64,000 nucleotides of DNA from Vreelandella songnenensis (GTDB lineage: Bacteria; Pseudomonadota; Gammaproteobacteria; Pseudomonadales; Halomonadaceae). The notes beneath the pieces were generated by a model. It saw only the letters and a list, made by a program, of their open reading frames with translations, was not told the origin of the DNA and did not search any database. The stretch is from the NCBI RefSeq assembly GCF_003002925.1, contig NZ_PVTK01000002.1, positions 1 through 64,000 of the forward strand, written 5' to 3'. Both the position numbers and the translations under genes were made by a program. Below, piece after piece: positions 44,105 to 52,728 of the stretch. Every line of letters starts with the position of its first letter. The stretch's first letter is position 1.

Positions 44105-44743
44105 TTAATTGCGTGGTTCAACGTCGGTACGCTGCTTTGAGAGCCACGCGGTCAACTGCTCGACCAGGGTATCGCTGGCGCGCCCGAAGGCATCGACCAC
44201 GGCGGGTATCTCGACGTCTGCCGCTTGGCTCGAGGTACGAAAACTCTGCGAGCCGATACTGGCGCGGGAATCGGCTTCCACCAGCTGTACATCCAGTTGA
44301 ATGACCGCGCTTGGCCGGCCGTTTTCATACACGCTCTGAAAGTGGCGCAGCTCACTTAGCAGCAAAAGATCCGATGGCAAATGGTCGCTGCCTACGCTGG
44401 TATACAGGCCGCTCTGCTGAAGCCCATCGATCAGCCGTGCCTGTATGAGATCCGGCGTGTCCTCATGCCAGCGGGCGCCTTCATAGACATTCACCCGAGT
44501 GTTCTCGGGGTAGACCACGATTCGACTGCTGCTTAACAGGTAGCCCGCCTCGGGGGCGGCGATCCCCAAACGCCTTGTGGCCGATTGTCCGGCGCTCGCT
44601 TGGCTTGAGATAGTCGAAGCGGCGGCCTCGGATGCGGGCAGGCGATATAGCGTCGGCGGATCGTTTTCAGGCAGTATCGAGCAGCCCGCGCTCAGCATGA
44701 GCGCAAGCGACGTCAACGAAATGGCAAGGTGGCGTACTGTCAT
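44105..44743 (-). CDS. ABC-type transport auxiliary lipoprotein (PqiC-like)
   Basis: A 212-residue lipoprotein with a signal peptide ending in the lipobox SAGC (C21 region). The mature part resembles the ABC transport auxiliary/DUF330 family: PTLYRLPAS, GYLLSSSRIVVYPENTRVNVYEGARWHEDTPDLIQARLIDGLQQSG. It probably sits on the inner face of the outer membrane as the acceptor partner of the MCE protein upstream, which it overlaps by four bases. It takes the place of MlaC/MlaB-type partners found in canonical mla operons. Confidence 0.86.
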   Translation of the reverse strand: MTVRHLAISLTSLALMLSAGCSILPENDPPTLYRLPASEAAASTISSQASAGQSATRRLGIAAPEAGYLLSSSRIVVYPENTRVNVYEGARWHEDTPDLIQARLIDGLQQSGLYTSVGSDHLPSDLLLLSELRHFQSVYENGRPSAVIQLDVQLVEADSRASIGSQSFRTSSQAADVEIPAVVDAFGRASDTLVEQLTAWLSKQRTDVEPRN

Positions 44744-45681
44744 GGACGAAACTCCTCTACTTGATCACGGCCCAATAAAAAATCTCTGGGGCTCTCTTCC
44801 AGCTGGCGGGTAATGCGGTCAAGCGTATTGAGCGTGGAGCGCAGTGCAGACAGCGCCGGCGCAATGTCACGGGTACCCTGTAGCGTGCTTTCGACGGCGC
44901 CGGCGTTCTGCTCGATCAACTGCTCCATGCGCTGGGCGGCGCGGGCCACATCGCGGCTGGCGTCGGCGGCGCTCTGCATGACCTGCTGCCCATCTTGCTT
45001 GAGTAGCTGGTTGGCTTCGCGGCTGAGCTCGTCAATGCTTTCAAGGGTGGTGGTTGCCTGGCGCGATACGTCGCCGAACAGCGCCATGTTGTCATCCAGC
45101 GCCTGCTGCTGCGAGGCGATCATCTCGGTAATCTGCGCTACATTGGTCAGGATATTGCCCGCCTGCTCGCGGTTATCGTCGTTGAACAGCTCGTTGACGT
45201 TTTCCATGATGGCGCTGACGTTCTTGATCAGCTCTTCGCCCTCTTCGAACAGCGTGGCGATGGGGGATGGATCGGCGCTGATAAACGGCGCGTCTTCATC
45301 GGTCTGGTCGATCAGGCGCGGGCTTTCCGGCGTGCCGCCGTAGAGTTGAACCGACATGCTGCCGGTAATGCTGGCAAACGCGAGCTTGGCCCGCGTATCG
45401 ATCTTGACCGGGGCATCCTCCACCACACGAATTCTGGCGATGACCTGGCGAGGGTCAGCAGGGTTGAGGGTAAGCTCGGTGACATCGCCCACCTCGATAC
45501 CGTTGTACTGAACCGTGCTGCCTTCCGAGAGACCGCTGACGCTGCGTTCGAACAGAATACGATAGGCTTGATAATCGCGCTGGCCGGCGGCCTGGCTCAT
45601 CCAGAGCGCAAACAGCAGGGCGGCCACAGCGGTAATGACCGTAAACAGGCCGATTAAAACGTGATGAGCGCGCGTTTCCAT
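44740..45681 (-). CDS. MCE/MlaD-family lipid transport substrate-binding protein
   Basis: A 313-residue protein with one N-terminal transmembrane helix (HVLIGLFTVITAVAALLFALW) and an MCE domain at about residues 38-120 (YRILFERSVSGLSEGSTVQYNGIEVGDVTELTL). A long helical C-terminal region (about 130-310), rich in Q, A and E, can form a tunnel or bridge as in other MCE proteins. It is twice the length of E. coli MlaD (183) and closer to the PqiB-like or Mce style. It would carry lipid between the permease complex and the outer-membrane lipoprotein. AAGGAG precedes its ATG. Confidence 0.9.
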   Translation of the reverse strand: METRAHHVLIGLFTVITAVAALLFALWMSQAAGQRDYQAYRILFERSVSGLSEGSTVQYNGIEVGDVTELTLNPADPRQVIARIRVVEDAPVKIDTRAKLAFASITGSMSVQLYGGTPESPRLIDQTDEDAPFISADPSPIATLFEEGEELIKNVSAIMENVNELFNDDNREQAGNILTNVAQITEMIASQQQALDDNMALFGDVSRQATTTLESIDELSREANQLLKQDGQQVMQSAADASRDVARAAQRMEQLIEQNAGAVESTLQGTRDIAPALSALRSTLNTLDRITRQLEESPRDFLLGRDQVEEFRP

Positions 45682-45684
45682 GTG

Positions 45685-46524
45685 CTACTCACTCCTTGTC
45701 TGAGGCGTTGAAGAGGTGGCGGACTGTTCCGCCGCCCGGCCGCGGGGGCCGTGAAAGTAATCCCGAATCCACTCGTCGTCGGTGTCGGCCACCTTGTCGA
45801 TGGTATCTACCACCAGCACGCGCTTTTGCGAAAGCACCGCGACGCGATCGCAGGCGGCGTACAGCGTATCCAGGTCGTGGGTCACCAGAAACACGCTAAA
45901 GCCCAGTGCATCGCGCAGAGTCACCAGCAACTGGTCGAAGGCGGCCGCACCGATCGGATCAAGGCCCGCCGTGGGTTCGTCAAGAAACAGGATGTCCGGG
46001 TCGAGTGCCAGCGCGCGGGCGAGGGCGGCACGCTTGATCATCCCGCCAGAAAGCGACTCCGGATACTGCAAGGCCGCTTCCGGCTCCAGGCCGACCAGCG
46101 AAAGCTTCACCCGGGCGATGCGCTCGGCATCCTCTCTTTCAAGTTTGGCGTGCTCGATCAGCGGCAGCGCCACGTTTTCCTGAAGGTTGAGCGAGCTGAA
46201 CAGCGCCCCTTGCTGAAACAGAACGCCAAAGCGGCGCTCGATCTGGCTGCGCTCTTTATCGTCCAGTGCACTCAAGTTGTTGCCCAGCACCTCGATCTGA
46301 CCCGCATCGGGGCGCTTGAGTCCCACGATGCTGCGCAGCAGTACCGATTTACCGGTGCCAGAGCCGCCCACCACACCGAGTATTTCACCGCTCAACAGGT
46401 CAAGATCCAGCGATTCATGCACGACATGATCGCCAAAGCGGTTTTCCAGGTCACGCACCTTGATGGCCGGTGCCGATGAGTCGTCGTCGGTTGCCGGGCT
46501 GTTTGGGGGATGTTGTGTACTCAC
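45685..46524 (-). CDS. MCE-linked ABC transporter ATP-binding protein (MlaF-like)
   Basis: A 279-residue ABC ATPase of the MlaF/Mkl family. Walker A GGSGTGKSVLL, signature LSGGMIKRAALARAL, Walker B ILFLDEPTAGLDP, switch LVTHDLD. The start is GTG 46524, overlapping the permease stop by four bases (GTGA). A proline- and serine-rich N-terminal stretch (about 1-20) and a similar tail flank the conserved core. It powers lipid movement by the MlaE-type permease. Confidence 0.92.
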   Translation of the reverse strand: MSTQHPPNSPATDDDSSAPAIKVRDLENRFGDHVVHESLDLDLLSGEILGVVGGSGTGKSVLLRSIVGLKRPDAGQIEVLGNNLSALDDKERSQIERRFGVLFQQGALFSSLNLQENVALPLIEHAKLEREDAERIARVKLSLVGLEPEAALQYPESLSGGMIKRAALARALALDPDILFLDEPTAGLDPIGAAAFDQLLVTLRDALGFSVFLVTHDLDTLYAACDRVAVLSQKRVLVVDTIDKVADTDDEWIRDYFHGPRGRAAEQSATSSTPQTRSE

Positions 46525-47633
46525 CAGCCCATCTCCATGAAAAAGAGTGCCGCCAGCGCATCGATCAGGATCACCATGAAAATGGATTGCACCACGCTTG
46601 ACGTGGTGTGTGCCCCTACTGACTGGGCGCTGCCGCTGACCTTGAAGCCTTCCAGACAGCCGATAACGGCAATGACGAAAGCGAATACCGGCGCCTTGCT
46701 CAAGCCCACCAGAAAGTGCACCACCGAGACATCTTTTTGCAGGGTGGTCATGAATTGACCAACAGAAATATCCAGCGATAGTACGGCGACCAGCGCGCCG
46801 CCCACCAGGCCGCTGAGCATACCGATAAACGCCAGCAGCGGCAGGCTGACCAGCAGCGCCATTACTCGGGGAAGTACCAGAAGCTCTATGGGGTCGAGCC
46901 CCTGAGCCTTTAAAGCGTCGATCTCTTCGTTGGACTTCATTGCCCCCAGTTGCGCGGTGAAGGCGCTGGCCGTACGTCCTGCCAGCAGAATGGCCGCCAG
47001 CAGAACACCGAATTCACGAAGAAACGAAAAGGCCACGAGATCGATGGTATAAACGGTGGCACCAAAGTCTTCCAGCACGGTGGCGCCCAGAAAGGCCACC
47101 ACCGCACCGACCATGAAGGTCAGCAGTATGACGATAGGTACCGCGTTAAGGCCGCTTTGCTGGATGTGCGCTACCGTGGCGGTCAAACGCCAGTGGCGCG
47201 GTTTGAACAGGGTCTGCGAAAAGGTGGCAAGCACCAGACCGATAAAGGCCAACAGCTGGCGCTGCTGAGACCAGAGGCCTGCCATGTACTCGCCGATATC
47301 CGCCAGCTTGTCAGTGAGACGCCGGGTACGCTGCTTCTCGACATCCAAGGGTGCGTCCATGGCCTCGGCAATGCGCAGCAGCAGCGCCTGCTGCTCCTTG
47401 GATAGCTCGCTTGCCCAGTCATCGACCGTCTGCGCGTTTTCAAGCCCAATGATATCGATGACCAGCATGGCGCCGGCAGTATCCAGGCGCTCGATATCCA
47501 CCAGCGAGATAGTCTCTGCCTGGGTTTCAAGATAGGGCTTCACCGCGTCTTTCAACTGCGGGAAGTGGGCAAGCGTCCACTCGCCCTGTAGTACTAGTTT
47601 GTCATCCTGGCGTGTAATCCATTCGCTCGGCAT
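46521..47633 (-). CDS. STAS-MlaE fusion, lipid ABC transporter permease
   Basis: A 370-residue permease. The N-terminal 100 residues form a STAS-like domain (LQGEWTLAHFPQLKDAV, ISLVDIERLDTAGAMLVIDI) comparable to MlaB, fused to the MlaE permease domain (about 130-370; VGAVVAFLGATVLEDFGA, EFGVLLAAILLAGRTASAFTAQLGAMKSNEEIDAL). The fusion replaces the separate mlaB gene. It is first in a four-gene minus-strand operon. GGAGCAGGG sits just before the ATG. Confidence 0.92.
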   Translation of the reverse strand: MPSEWITRQDDKLVLQGEWTLAHFPQLKDAVKPYLETQAETISLVDIERLDTAGAMLVIDIIGLENAQTVDDWASELSKEQQALLLRIAEAMDAPLDVEKQRTRRLTDKLADIGEYMAGLWSQQRQLLAFIGLVLATFSQTLFKPRHWRLTATVAHIQQSGLNAVPIVILLTFMVGAVVAFLGATVLEDFGATVYTIDLVAFSFLREFGVLLAAILLAGRTASAFTAQLGAMKSNEEIDALKAQGLDPIELLVLPRVMALLVSLPLLAFIGMLSGLVGGALVAVLSLDISVGQFMTTLQKDVSVVHFLVGLSKAPVFAFVIAVIGCLEGFKVSGSAQSVGAHTTSSVVQSIFMVILIDALAALFFMEMGW

Positions 47634-47713
47634 CCCTGCTCCTATACGCCTGTTCCTCGATTAGTCTCTATGATGCATTCAAACAAGCGTTAGGGAAAGG
47701 CTGCCGTGGCGAG

Positions 47714-48535
47714 TTAGCCGATCAATCGACTCCTTGGCGCCAACTCCTGCTTGATCTGAGAGGCGACCTCCTTGAGCCGGGGGCCCAGGCTATTGACCAG
47801 CCGGTCATGGTCCAGGCGCAGGCTGGAACCGCCACAGTTGATCGCCATGATTTCTGCGCCATCTTCAAGAATCAGGGGCATGGCAACGGCGCTGATGTCA
47901 CGCTGCCAATCCTGTTCAGAGAAGCAGAAGCCATGCTTGGCATAATCCTCCATGCTGCGCTGGATACCCTTTTCCAGAGCAGGCCAGTCGCTGCCATGAA
48001 ACGCTGCCAGCTCCTGAAGCACCTGCTGGCGCCGGGGAGCGGGTAGACCGCACAGCCAGGCACGGCCGATGGCGGACGTGGCGATGGGCAACCGTGAGCC
48101 GACATCCAGGCGAATTATCAAGGGGCCGCTGCCGTGGCAGGTTTCCAGATACACCATGTCGTGACGGTCCGCACCGCCCAGGCTGACGTTGCAGTCGGTG
48201 GAGTCGGCAAACGTCTGCAGATGCGGCCGGGCCACCTCACGAATCCCCATGTTGGCCAGGAAACGATAGCCAAGCGCCAGCACGCCCGGGCCAAGACGGT
48301 ATTTTTCCAGGTGGGTATTGTGCTGAAGATACCCCAGCTGGGTCAGTGTGTAGGTCAGCCTGGAAACCGTGGGGCGGGGAATGCTCGTGCGTTTGGAAAG
48401 CTCGGCGTTGCCCAGATACTCTTCACCCGTGCCAAAGGCGCGCAACAGCTCAAGACCGCGCGCAAGCGCGGTCACGAAGTTACGATCTTTTCCGGGTAGT
48501 TGCGAATCATCGGCTTCAGTGTCGATGGGGTGCAT
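47714..48535 (-). CDS. IclR-family transcriptional regulator
   Basis: A 273-residue regulator. The N-terminal winged helix is ALARGLELLRAFGTGEEYLGNAELSKRTSIPRPTVSRLTYTLTQLGYL, and the C-terminal effector domain has the GVLALGYRFLANM, YLETCHGSGPLIIRLDVGSRLPIATSAIGRAWL and FCFSEQDWQRDISAVAMPL segments seen in PcaR/PobR-type members. It is followed, on the same strand upstream, by a 3-oxoadipyl-CoA-type thiolase and a 3-hydroxyacyl-CoA dehydrogenase, so control of the acyl-CoA cluster by a CoA ester or acid is likely. Confidence 0.9.
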   Translation of the reverse strand: MHPIDTEADDSQLPGKDRNFVTALARGLELLRAFGTGEEYLGNAELSKRTSIPRPTVSRLTYTLTQLGYLQHNTHLEKYRLGPGVLALGYRFLANMGIREVARPHLQTFADSTDCNVSLGGADRHDMVYLETCHGSGPLIIRLDVGSRLPIATSAIGRAWLCGLPAPRRQQVLQELAAFHGSDWPALEKGIQRSMEDYAKHGFCFSEQDWQRDISAVAMPLILEDGAEIMAINCGGSSLRLDHDRLVNSLGPRLKEVASQIKQELAPRSRLIG

Positions 48536-48633
48536 TCAATCTTCCAACAAGAGGTGACTTATAGCGCCCATTATCGCATACCTGTTTCAGGGCAGCTGTT
48601 TTCGCCTTCAACGAACAACACCGTGTACAGGCG

Positions 48634-49842
48634 TTAGCTGTCCAGGCGCTCGATGATCGTCGCAATGCCTTGCCCAACGCCAATGCACATGGTGACCAGC
48701 GCATAGCGCCCGCCGGTGGCTTCCAGTTGCCGAAGCGCCGTGAGCGCCAGGCGAGCCCCGGATGCACCCAGCGGATGGCCGATGGCAATGGCGCCACCGT
48801 TGGCATTCAACCGGCTGTCGTCGGATGAAAGGCCAAGCTGCTGCACGCAGCCCAGCACCTGAACCGCAAACGCTTCGTTGATCTCGATCACGTCCATCTG
48901 GTCAAGCGTAAGGCCCGCACGTGCCAACGCTTTCTTCGAGGCGGGTACCGGGCCCAGCCCCATGACACGCGGGGCTACGCCTGCGACGGCACTTGCCACA
49001 ATGCGCCCCCGCGGGGTGAGGCCAACCTTATCGCCAGCGGCCTTGCTCCCCACGATCAGCGCCGCGGCGCCGTCGTTCAGGCCCGAAGCGTTACCGGCGG
49101 TCACCACGCCGCCCTCGAACAGCGCGCCCAGCTTGGCAAGCTTGTCTTCGGTACTTTGAGGGCGCGGGTGCTCATCCTTATCCACCAGCAGCGGCGGCTG
49201 CTTGCGCCCCTGTGGGACTTCGACGCCGACTATTTCGCCCTCAAAAAAGCCGCCGGCCAGCGCTTTCGCGTAGCGGGCCTGGGAGCGCGCGGCAAAGGCG
49301 TCGCTTGCTTCGCGGCCGATGTTCAGATCATGGGCTATGTTGTCAGCGGTTTCCGGCATGCTGTGGCTGCCGAACTCCTGGGCAATCCAGGGGTTGGGAA
49401 AGCGCGAGCCGATGACGGTATCGAACATGGGTTGGTGGCGGGCGTAGGGCGACTCTGCCTTGCCCAGCACGAAAGGCGCCCGGGACATGGATTCCACGCC
49501 GCCGGCCAGAAACAGCTCGCCCTCATCCAGGCGCGCGGCGCGGGCGGCATCCATCATGGCCGAAAGGCCGCTGCCGCACAGGCGGTTGACGGTCTGCGCG
49601 GCCACATCGATGGGCAGCCCGGCCAGCAGACTAGCGTGGCGGGCCACGTTGCGCGAATCTTCACCGGCCTGGTTGGTACAGCCGGCCAGCACTTCTTCAT
49701 AGCTTTCCAGGGCAAACGGGTTGCGCCCTACCAGCGCTTTGAGCGTCAGGCCCAGAAGCTCATCCGGGCGAATGGCGGCAAGGCTGCCGCCATGGCGGCC
49801 AAAGGGCGTGCGAATACCGTCATAAATGTAGGCGTCTTGCAT
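48634..49842 (-). CDS. Acyl-CoA thiolase (PcaF/PaaJ or PimB-like)
   Basis: A 402-residue thiolase that cleaves 3-oxoacyl-CoA with CoA. The nucleophile C89 lies in VNRLCGSG, H356 in IGHPLGASGA and the acid/base C386 in VTMCIGVG. The N terminus (DAYIYDGIRTPFGRHGGSLAAIR) resembles 3-oxoadipyl-CoA thiolases (PcaF, PaaJ) more than acetoacetyl-CoA thiolases. It starts 19 bases after the 3-hydroxyacyl-CoA dehydrogenase stop. The substrate may be a dicarboxylyl- or long-chain oxoacyl-CoA; the sequence alone does not decide. Confidence 0.88.
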   Translation of the reverse strand: MQDAYIYDGIRTPFGRHGGSLAAIRPDELLGLTLKALVGRNPFALESYEEVLAGCTNQAGEDSRNVARHASLLAGLPIDVAAQTVNRLCGSGLSAMMDAARAARLDEGELFLAGGVESMSRAPFVLGKAESPYARHQPMFDTVIGSRFPNPWIAQEFGSHSMPETADNIAHDLNIGREASDAFAARSQARYAKALAGGFFEGEIVGVEVPQGRKQPPLLVDKDEHPRPQSTEDKLAKLGALFEGGVVTAGNASGLNDGAAALIVGSKAAGDKVGLTPRGRIVASAVAGVAPRVMGLGPVPASKKALARAGLTLDQMDVIEINEAFAVQVLGCVQQLGLSSDDSRLNANGGAIAIGHPLGASGARLALTALRQLEATGGRYALVTMCIGVGQGIATIIERLDS

Positions 49843-49861
49843 GTAAGGCTCCTTGTTGTCA

Positions 49862-51385
49862 TCAAGCCGCTGTCAGTGACATCGAAAGCTCGGCACGGCG
49901 GCGTAGCCAGGGGCTTGGGCGGTAGCGCGGGTCGCCGGTCGCCTCAAGCAGGTTGTTCAAGATCGTCATGATGCGCGCCGCCCCGTAGTGGTCACCCATT
50001 TTCAGCGGCCCAAAGGGGTAGCCCAGGCCAAGCTCCACGGCGCGGTCGAGGGTGGCGGGGTCGGCCACGCCTTGCTGGGCGATCTCGGCGCCCACATTGA
50101 CGATACACGCGGTAATGCGCTGCAAAACGAAGCCGTTGCTGTCCGAAAGGGTGCTTACCGGCGTGCCGTCGTGGTGGAGCAGGTGTGCGGCGGCTTGCAC
50201 GTATTCAGGTTGAGTGATGGGTGTGCCCATCAAGCTGCGGCGCTTCTCGAGCCCGGCGAGCATGTCCACGGCGACGCACCGCCTGGCGTCGAGGCCCTGA
50301 CGCAGGGCGCAGCCGGTGGCATCTTCGCCAAAGGGCGTCAGCAGGCAAAGCGCTTGGGCAGAGGGTGTGTCATCACTTTCCAGCGCCCAGCCAGCACTTT
50401 CGAGGAGTTCGGCGAGCAGCTTCGCGCTTTGCGGGTCGTCTTGGCTGATCCACACCGGGCAGGCTGACACCGAGGCAATTTCAGGCTCGTCCGGCATCTG
50501 CTGCTGGCCATCCACGTAGCGGTAGAAGCCCTCGCCGGTCTTGCGGCCCAGCAGGTTGGCGCTCAAACGCTGGCGCGTGAGCGGAGAGGGGCGAAAGCGC
50601 GGTTCCTCGTAAAACTGGTGGTAGATGGACTCCATCACCGCATGGGAGACATCCAGCCCGGTCAGATCCAGCAGCGTGAATGGCCCCATGCGAAACCCGC
50701 CCTGATCCACCATGATGCGGTCGATGGTGGCCGGGTCGGCCACGCTTTCGCCCAGAATACGCAGTGCTTCGGTGCCAAAGGCACGCCCGGCGTGGTTGAC
50801 CAGAAACCCCGGGGTATCGGTGGTCAGGGCCGTAAAGTGGCCCATGGCCTCACCGAGTGCAGTAACGCGTCGGGTAACATCGCTGTGCGTGCGCAGGCCG
50901 GGAATGACCTCGACGATTTTCATCAGCGGTACGGGGTTGAAGAAGTGAAAGCCGATCACGCGTTCCGGATGCTGGCAGGCTGCGGCAATCGCCGTGACCG
51001 AAAGCGACGAGGTGTTGGTGGCAAGCACTGCCTGCGCGCTCACGATGCCTTCCAGTTCGCTGAAAAGCCCCTGCTTGGCCTCAAGCTTTTCCACGATGGC
51101 CTCAACGACGATATCGCAATCGGCAAGCTCGGTCAGGGCATTGGCTTCGCGTAATTGCTTGCTGTATTGCTGAGCGTTTTCAACGGTGATGCGCTGCTTT
51201 TCCGCGCTTCGCTGCCACAAGCCTTCTATAAAGGCTTTCGCCTCTTTGACAGCACCCTGCTGGACATCGAAGAGAACGACGTCAAGCCCTGCCTGAGCGG
51301 CAAGCTGAGCGATACCCCGGCCCATGGCGCCGGTACCTACAATGCCGAGTGTGGTAAAGGAAGAGGGGGTCGATTCAAACGCCAT
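49862..51385 (-). CDS. 3-hydroxyacyl-CoA dehydrogenase (PaaH/PaaC-like)
   Basis: A 507-residue NAD-dependent dehydrogenase. Rossmann motif GIVGTGAMGRGIAQ (about 14-27), VVEAIVEKLEAKQGLF, ATNTSSLSV and catalytic HFFNPVPLMKIVEVI are present. It has two C-terminal dimerisation domains (about 185-285 and 405-500), as in PaaH and related 500-residue enzymes. The ATG 51385 has AGGA eight bases upstream; an in-frame ATG at 51406 lacks a site. It is the first gene of the leftward operon. It can supply the NAD-dependent step that the degenerate FadJ-like protein at 62226-63632 appears to lack. Confidence 0.92.
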   Translation of the reverse strand: MAFESTPSSFTTLGIVGTGAMGRGIAQLAAQAGLDVVLFDVQQGAVKEAKAFIEGLWQRSAEKQRITVENAQQYSKQLREANALTELADCDIVVEAIVEKLEAKQGLFSELEGIVSAQAVLATNTSSLSVTAIAAACQHPERVIGFHFFNPVPLMKIVEVIPGLRTHSDVTRRVTALGEAMGHFTALTTDTPGFLVNHAGRAFGTEALRILGESVADPATIDRIMVDQGGFRMGPFTLLDLTGLDVSHAVMESIYHQFYEEPRFRPSPLTRQRLSANLLGRKTGEGFYRYVDGQQQMPDEPEIASVSACPVWISQDDPQSAKLLAELLESAGWALESDDTPSAQALCLLTPFGEDATGCALRQGLDARRCVAVDMLAGLEKRRSLMGTPITQPEYVQAAAHLLHHDGTPVSTLSDSNGFVLQRITACIVNVGAEIAQQGVADPATLDRAVELGLGYPFGPLKMGDHYGAARIMTILNNLLEATGDPRYRPSPWLRRRAELSMSLTAA

Positions 51386-51428
51386 ACGCTGGATCCTCGC
51401 GGCCATTAATGTCTTTTATACGTTATGG

Positions 51429-51443
51429 TTTTGCATTGCAAAA
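51429..51443. promoter_or_regulatory. Perfect inverted repeat TTTTGCA-T-TGCAAAA
   Basis: A 7-bp perfect palindrome with one central base, in the 191-base region between the divergent dehydrogenase operons. It lies 44 bases before the leftward start. It could be an operator or lie in a promoter spacer. Confidence 0.5.
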
Positions 51444-51511
51444 TGGTATTCCGATTATTGACTGCCATCCTAGGCTATGCAAAAGTGCCTGACAAGCAAT
51501 GTGGACGCTGA

Positions 51512-51526
51512 TTTCGCAAAGCGAAA
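51512..51526. promoter_or_regulatory. Perfect inverted repeat TTTCGC-AAA-GCGAAA, candidate IclR-type operator
   Basis: Two perfect 6-bp arms flank AAA, about 50 bases before the rightward acyl-CoA dehydrogenase start. Its TTCGC half resembles sites bound by PcaR-type IclR regulators. An IclR gene lies in the same cluster. A related sequence at 56254-56268 lies before the ETF genes. Confidence 0.5.
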
Positions 51527-51576
51527 CATAGCGGTTCGCAACCCATTATAACCATTCCTTGCCGCCAGGAGCCGCC

Positions 51577-52728
51577 ATGATTCGTGACCCCGAACTGATC
51601 AGCCAGCTAGTCGATACCATTGCCCGTTTCGTTCGCGAGCGCCTGATTCCCAACGAGGCGCGCCTTGCCGAAGAGGACGCGGTGCCGCCGGAGATTCTCG
51701 CCGAGATGAAAGAGATGGGCCTTTTCGGACTCTCGATTCCCGAAGAGTACGGCGGCCTTGGCCTGACCATGGAAGAAGAAGCGCTGGTGGCCATGGAGAT
51801 CGGCAAGACCTCGCCGGCGTTTCGCTCGGTATTTGGCACCAATAATGGTATCGGCGCTCAGGGCATTCTGATTGACGGCACCGAGGAGCAGAAAGCCAAG
51901 TACGTACCGCGCCTGGCGACTGGCGAGATCTTGAGCTCGTTCTGCCTGACCGAGCCCGACTCCGGCTCCGACGCGGCCAGCCTGCGTACCACCGCGGTGC
52001 GCGATGGCGACCACTACATCCTGAACGGCACCAAGCGCTACATCACCAACGGGCCTGAAGCCGACCTCTATACCGTCATGGCGCGTACCGATCCGGATAA
52101 TAAAGGCGCTGGCGGTATCTCCGCATTTATCGTGGAAGGCGACACGCCGGGGCTTCATCGTGGCCCGGCGGATAACAAGATGGGCCAGAAGGGGGCGCAT
52201 ACCTGCGACATCATTTTCGAGAACTGCCGAGTGCCGGCCGAGAACATCATTGGCGGCAAGGAGGGGCAGGGCTTCAAGACCGCCATGAAGGTACTCGACC
52301 GCGGCCGGCTGCATATCTCGGCAGTATGCGTGGGGGTGGCCGAGCGTCTGGTGGAGGAGTCGCTGCGCTATACCATGGAGCGCAAGCAGTTTGGCGCGGC
52401 TCTGGCCGAGCACCAGCTGATTCAGGCCATGCTCGCCGACAGCAAGACCGAAGCCTACGCCGGCAAGACCATGGTGATGGATGCCGCAAGGCGCAAGGAT
52501 GCCGGCGAAAACGTCTCGACGCTGGCCTCCTGCTGCAAGCTCTTCTGCGCCGAGATGGTGGGCCGAGTGGCAGACCGTGCGGTGCAGGTGCACGGCGGGG
52601 CGGGCTACATGTCCGAATATGCTGTCGAGCGTTTCTACCGCGACGTGCGCCTGTTCCGTATCTATGAAGGCACCACACAGATTCAGCAGATCGTGATTGC
52701 CCGGAACATGGTGCGGGAGGCGTCCTGA
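51577..52728 (+). CDS. Acyl-CoA dehydrogenase (catalytic-Glu type)
   Basis: A 383-residue FAD enzyme that oxidises acyl-CoA to trans-2-enoyl-CoA and passes electrons to ETF. Motifs: LSIPEEYGGLGLTM, SSFCLTEPDSGSDAAS, YILNGTKRYITNG, and the C-terminal catalytic glutamate motif YEGTTQIQ. It has the short-chain type layout. CAGGAG at 51566-51571 supports ATG 51577. It is first in the rightward operon and overlaps the ligase gene by one base (TGATG). Confidence 0.94.
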   Translation: MIRDPELISQLVDTIARFVRERLIPNEARLAEEDAVPPEILAEMKEMGLFGLSIPEEYGGLGLTMEEEALVAMEIGKTSPAFRSVFGTNNGIGAQGILIDGTEEQKAKYVPRLATGEILSSFCLTEPDSGSDAASLRTTAVRDGDHYILNGTKRYITNGPEADLYTVMARTDPDNKGAGGISAFIVEGDTPGLHRGPADNKMGQKGAHTCDIIFENCRVPAENIIGGKEGQGFKTAMKVLDRGRLHISAVCVGVAERLVEESLRYTMERKQFGAALAEHQLIQAMLADSKTEAYAGKTMVMDAARRKDAGENVSTLASCCKLFCAEMVGRVADRAVQVHGGAGYMSEYAVERFYRDVRLFRIYEGTTQIQQIVIARNMVREAS

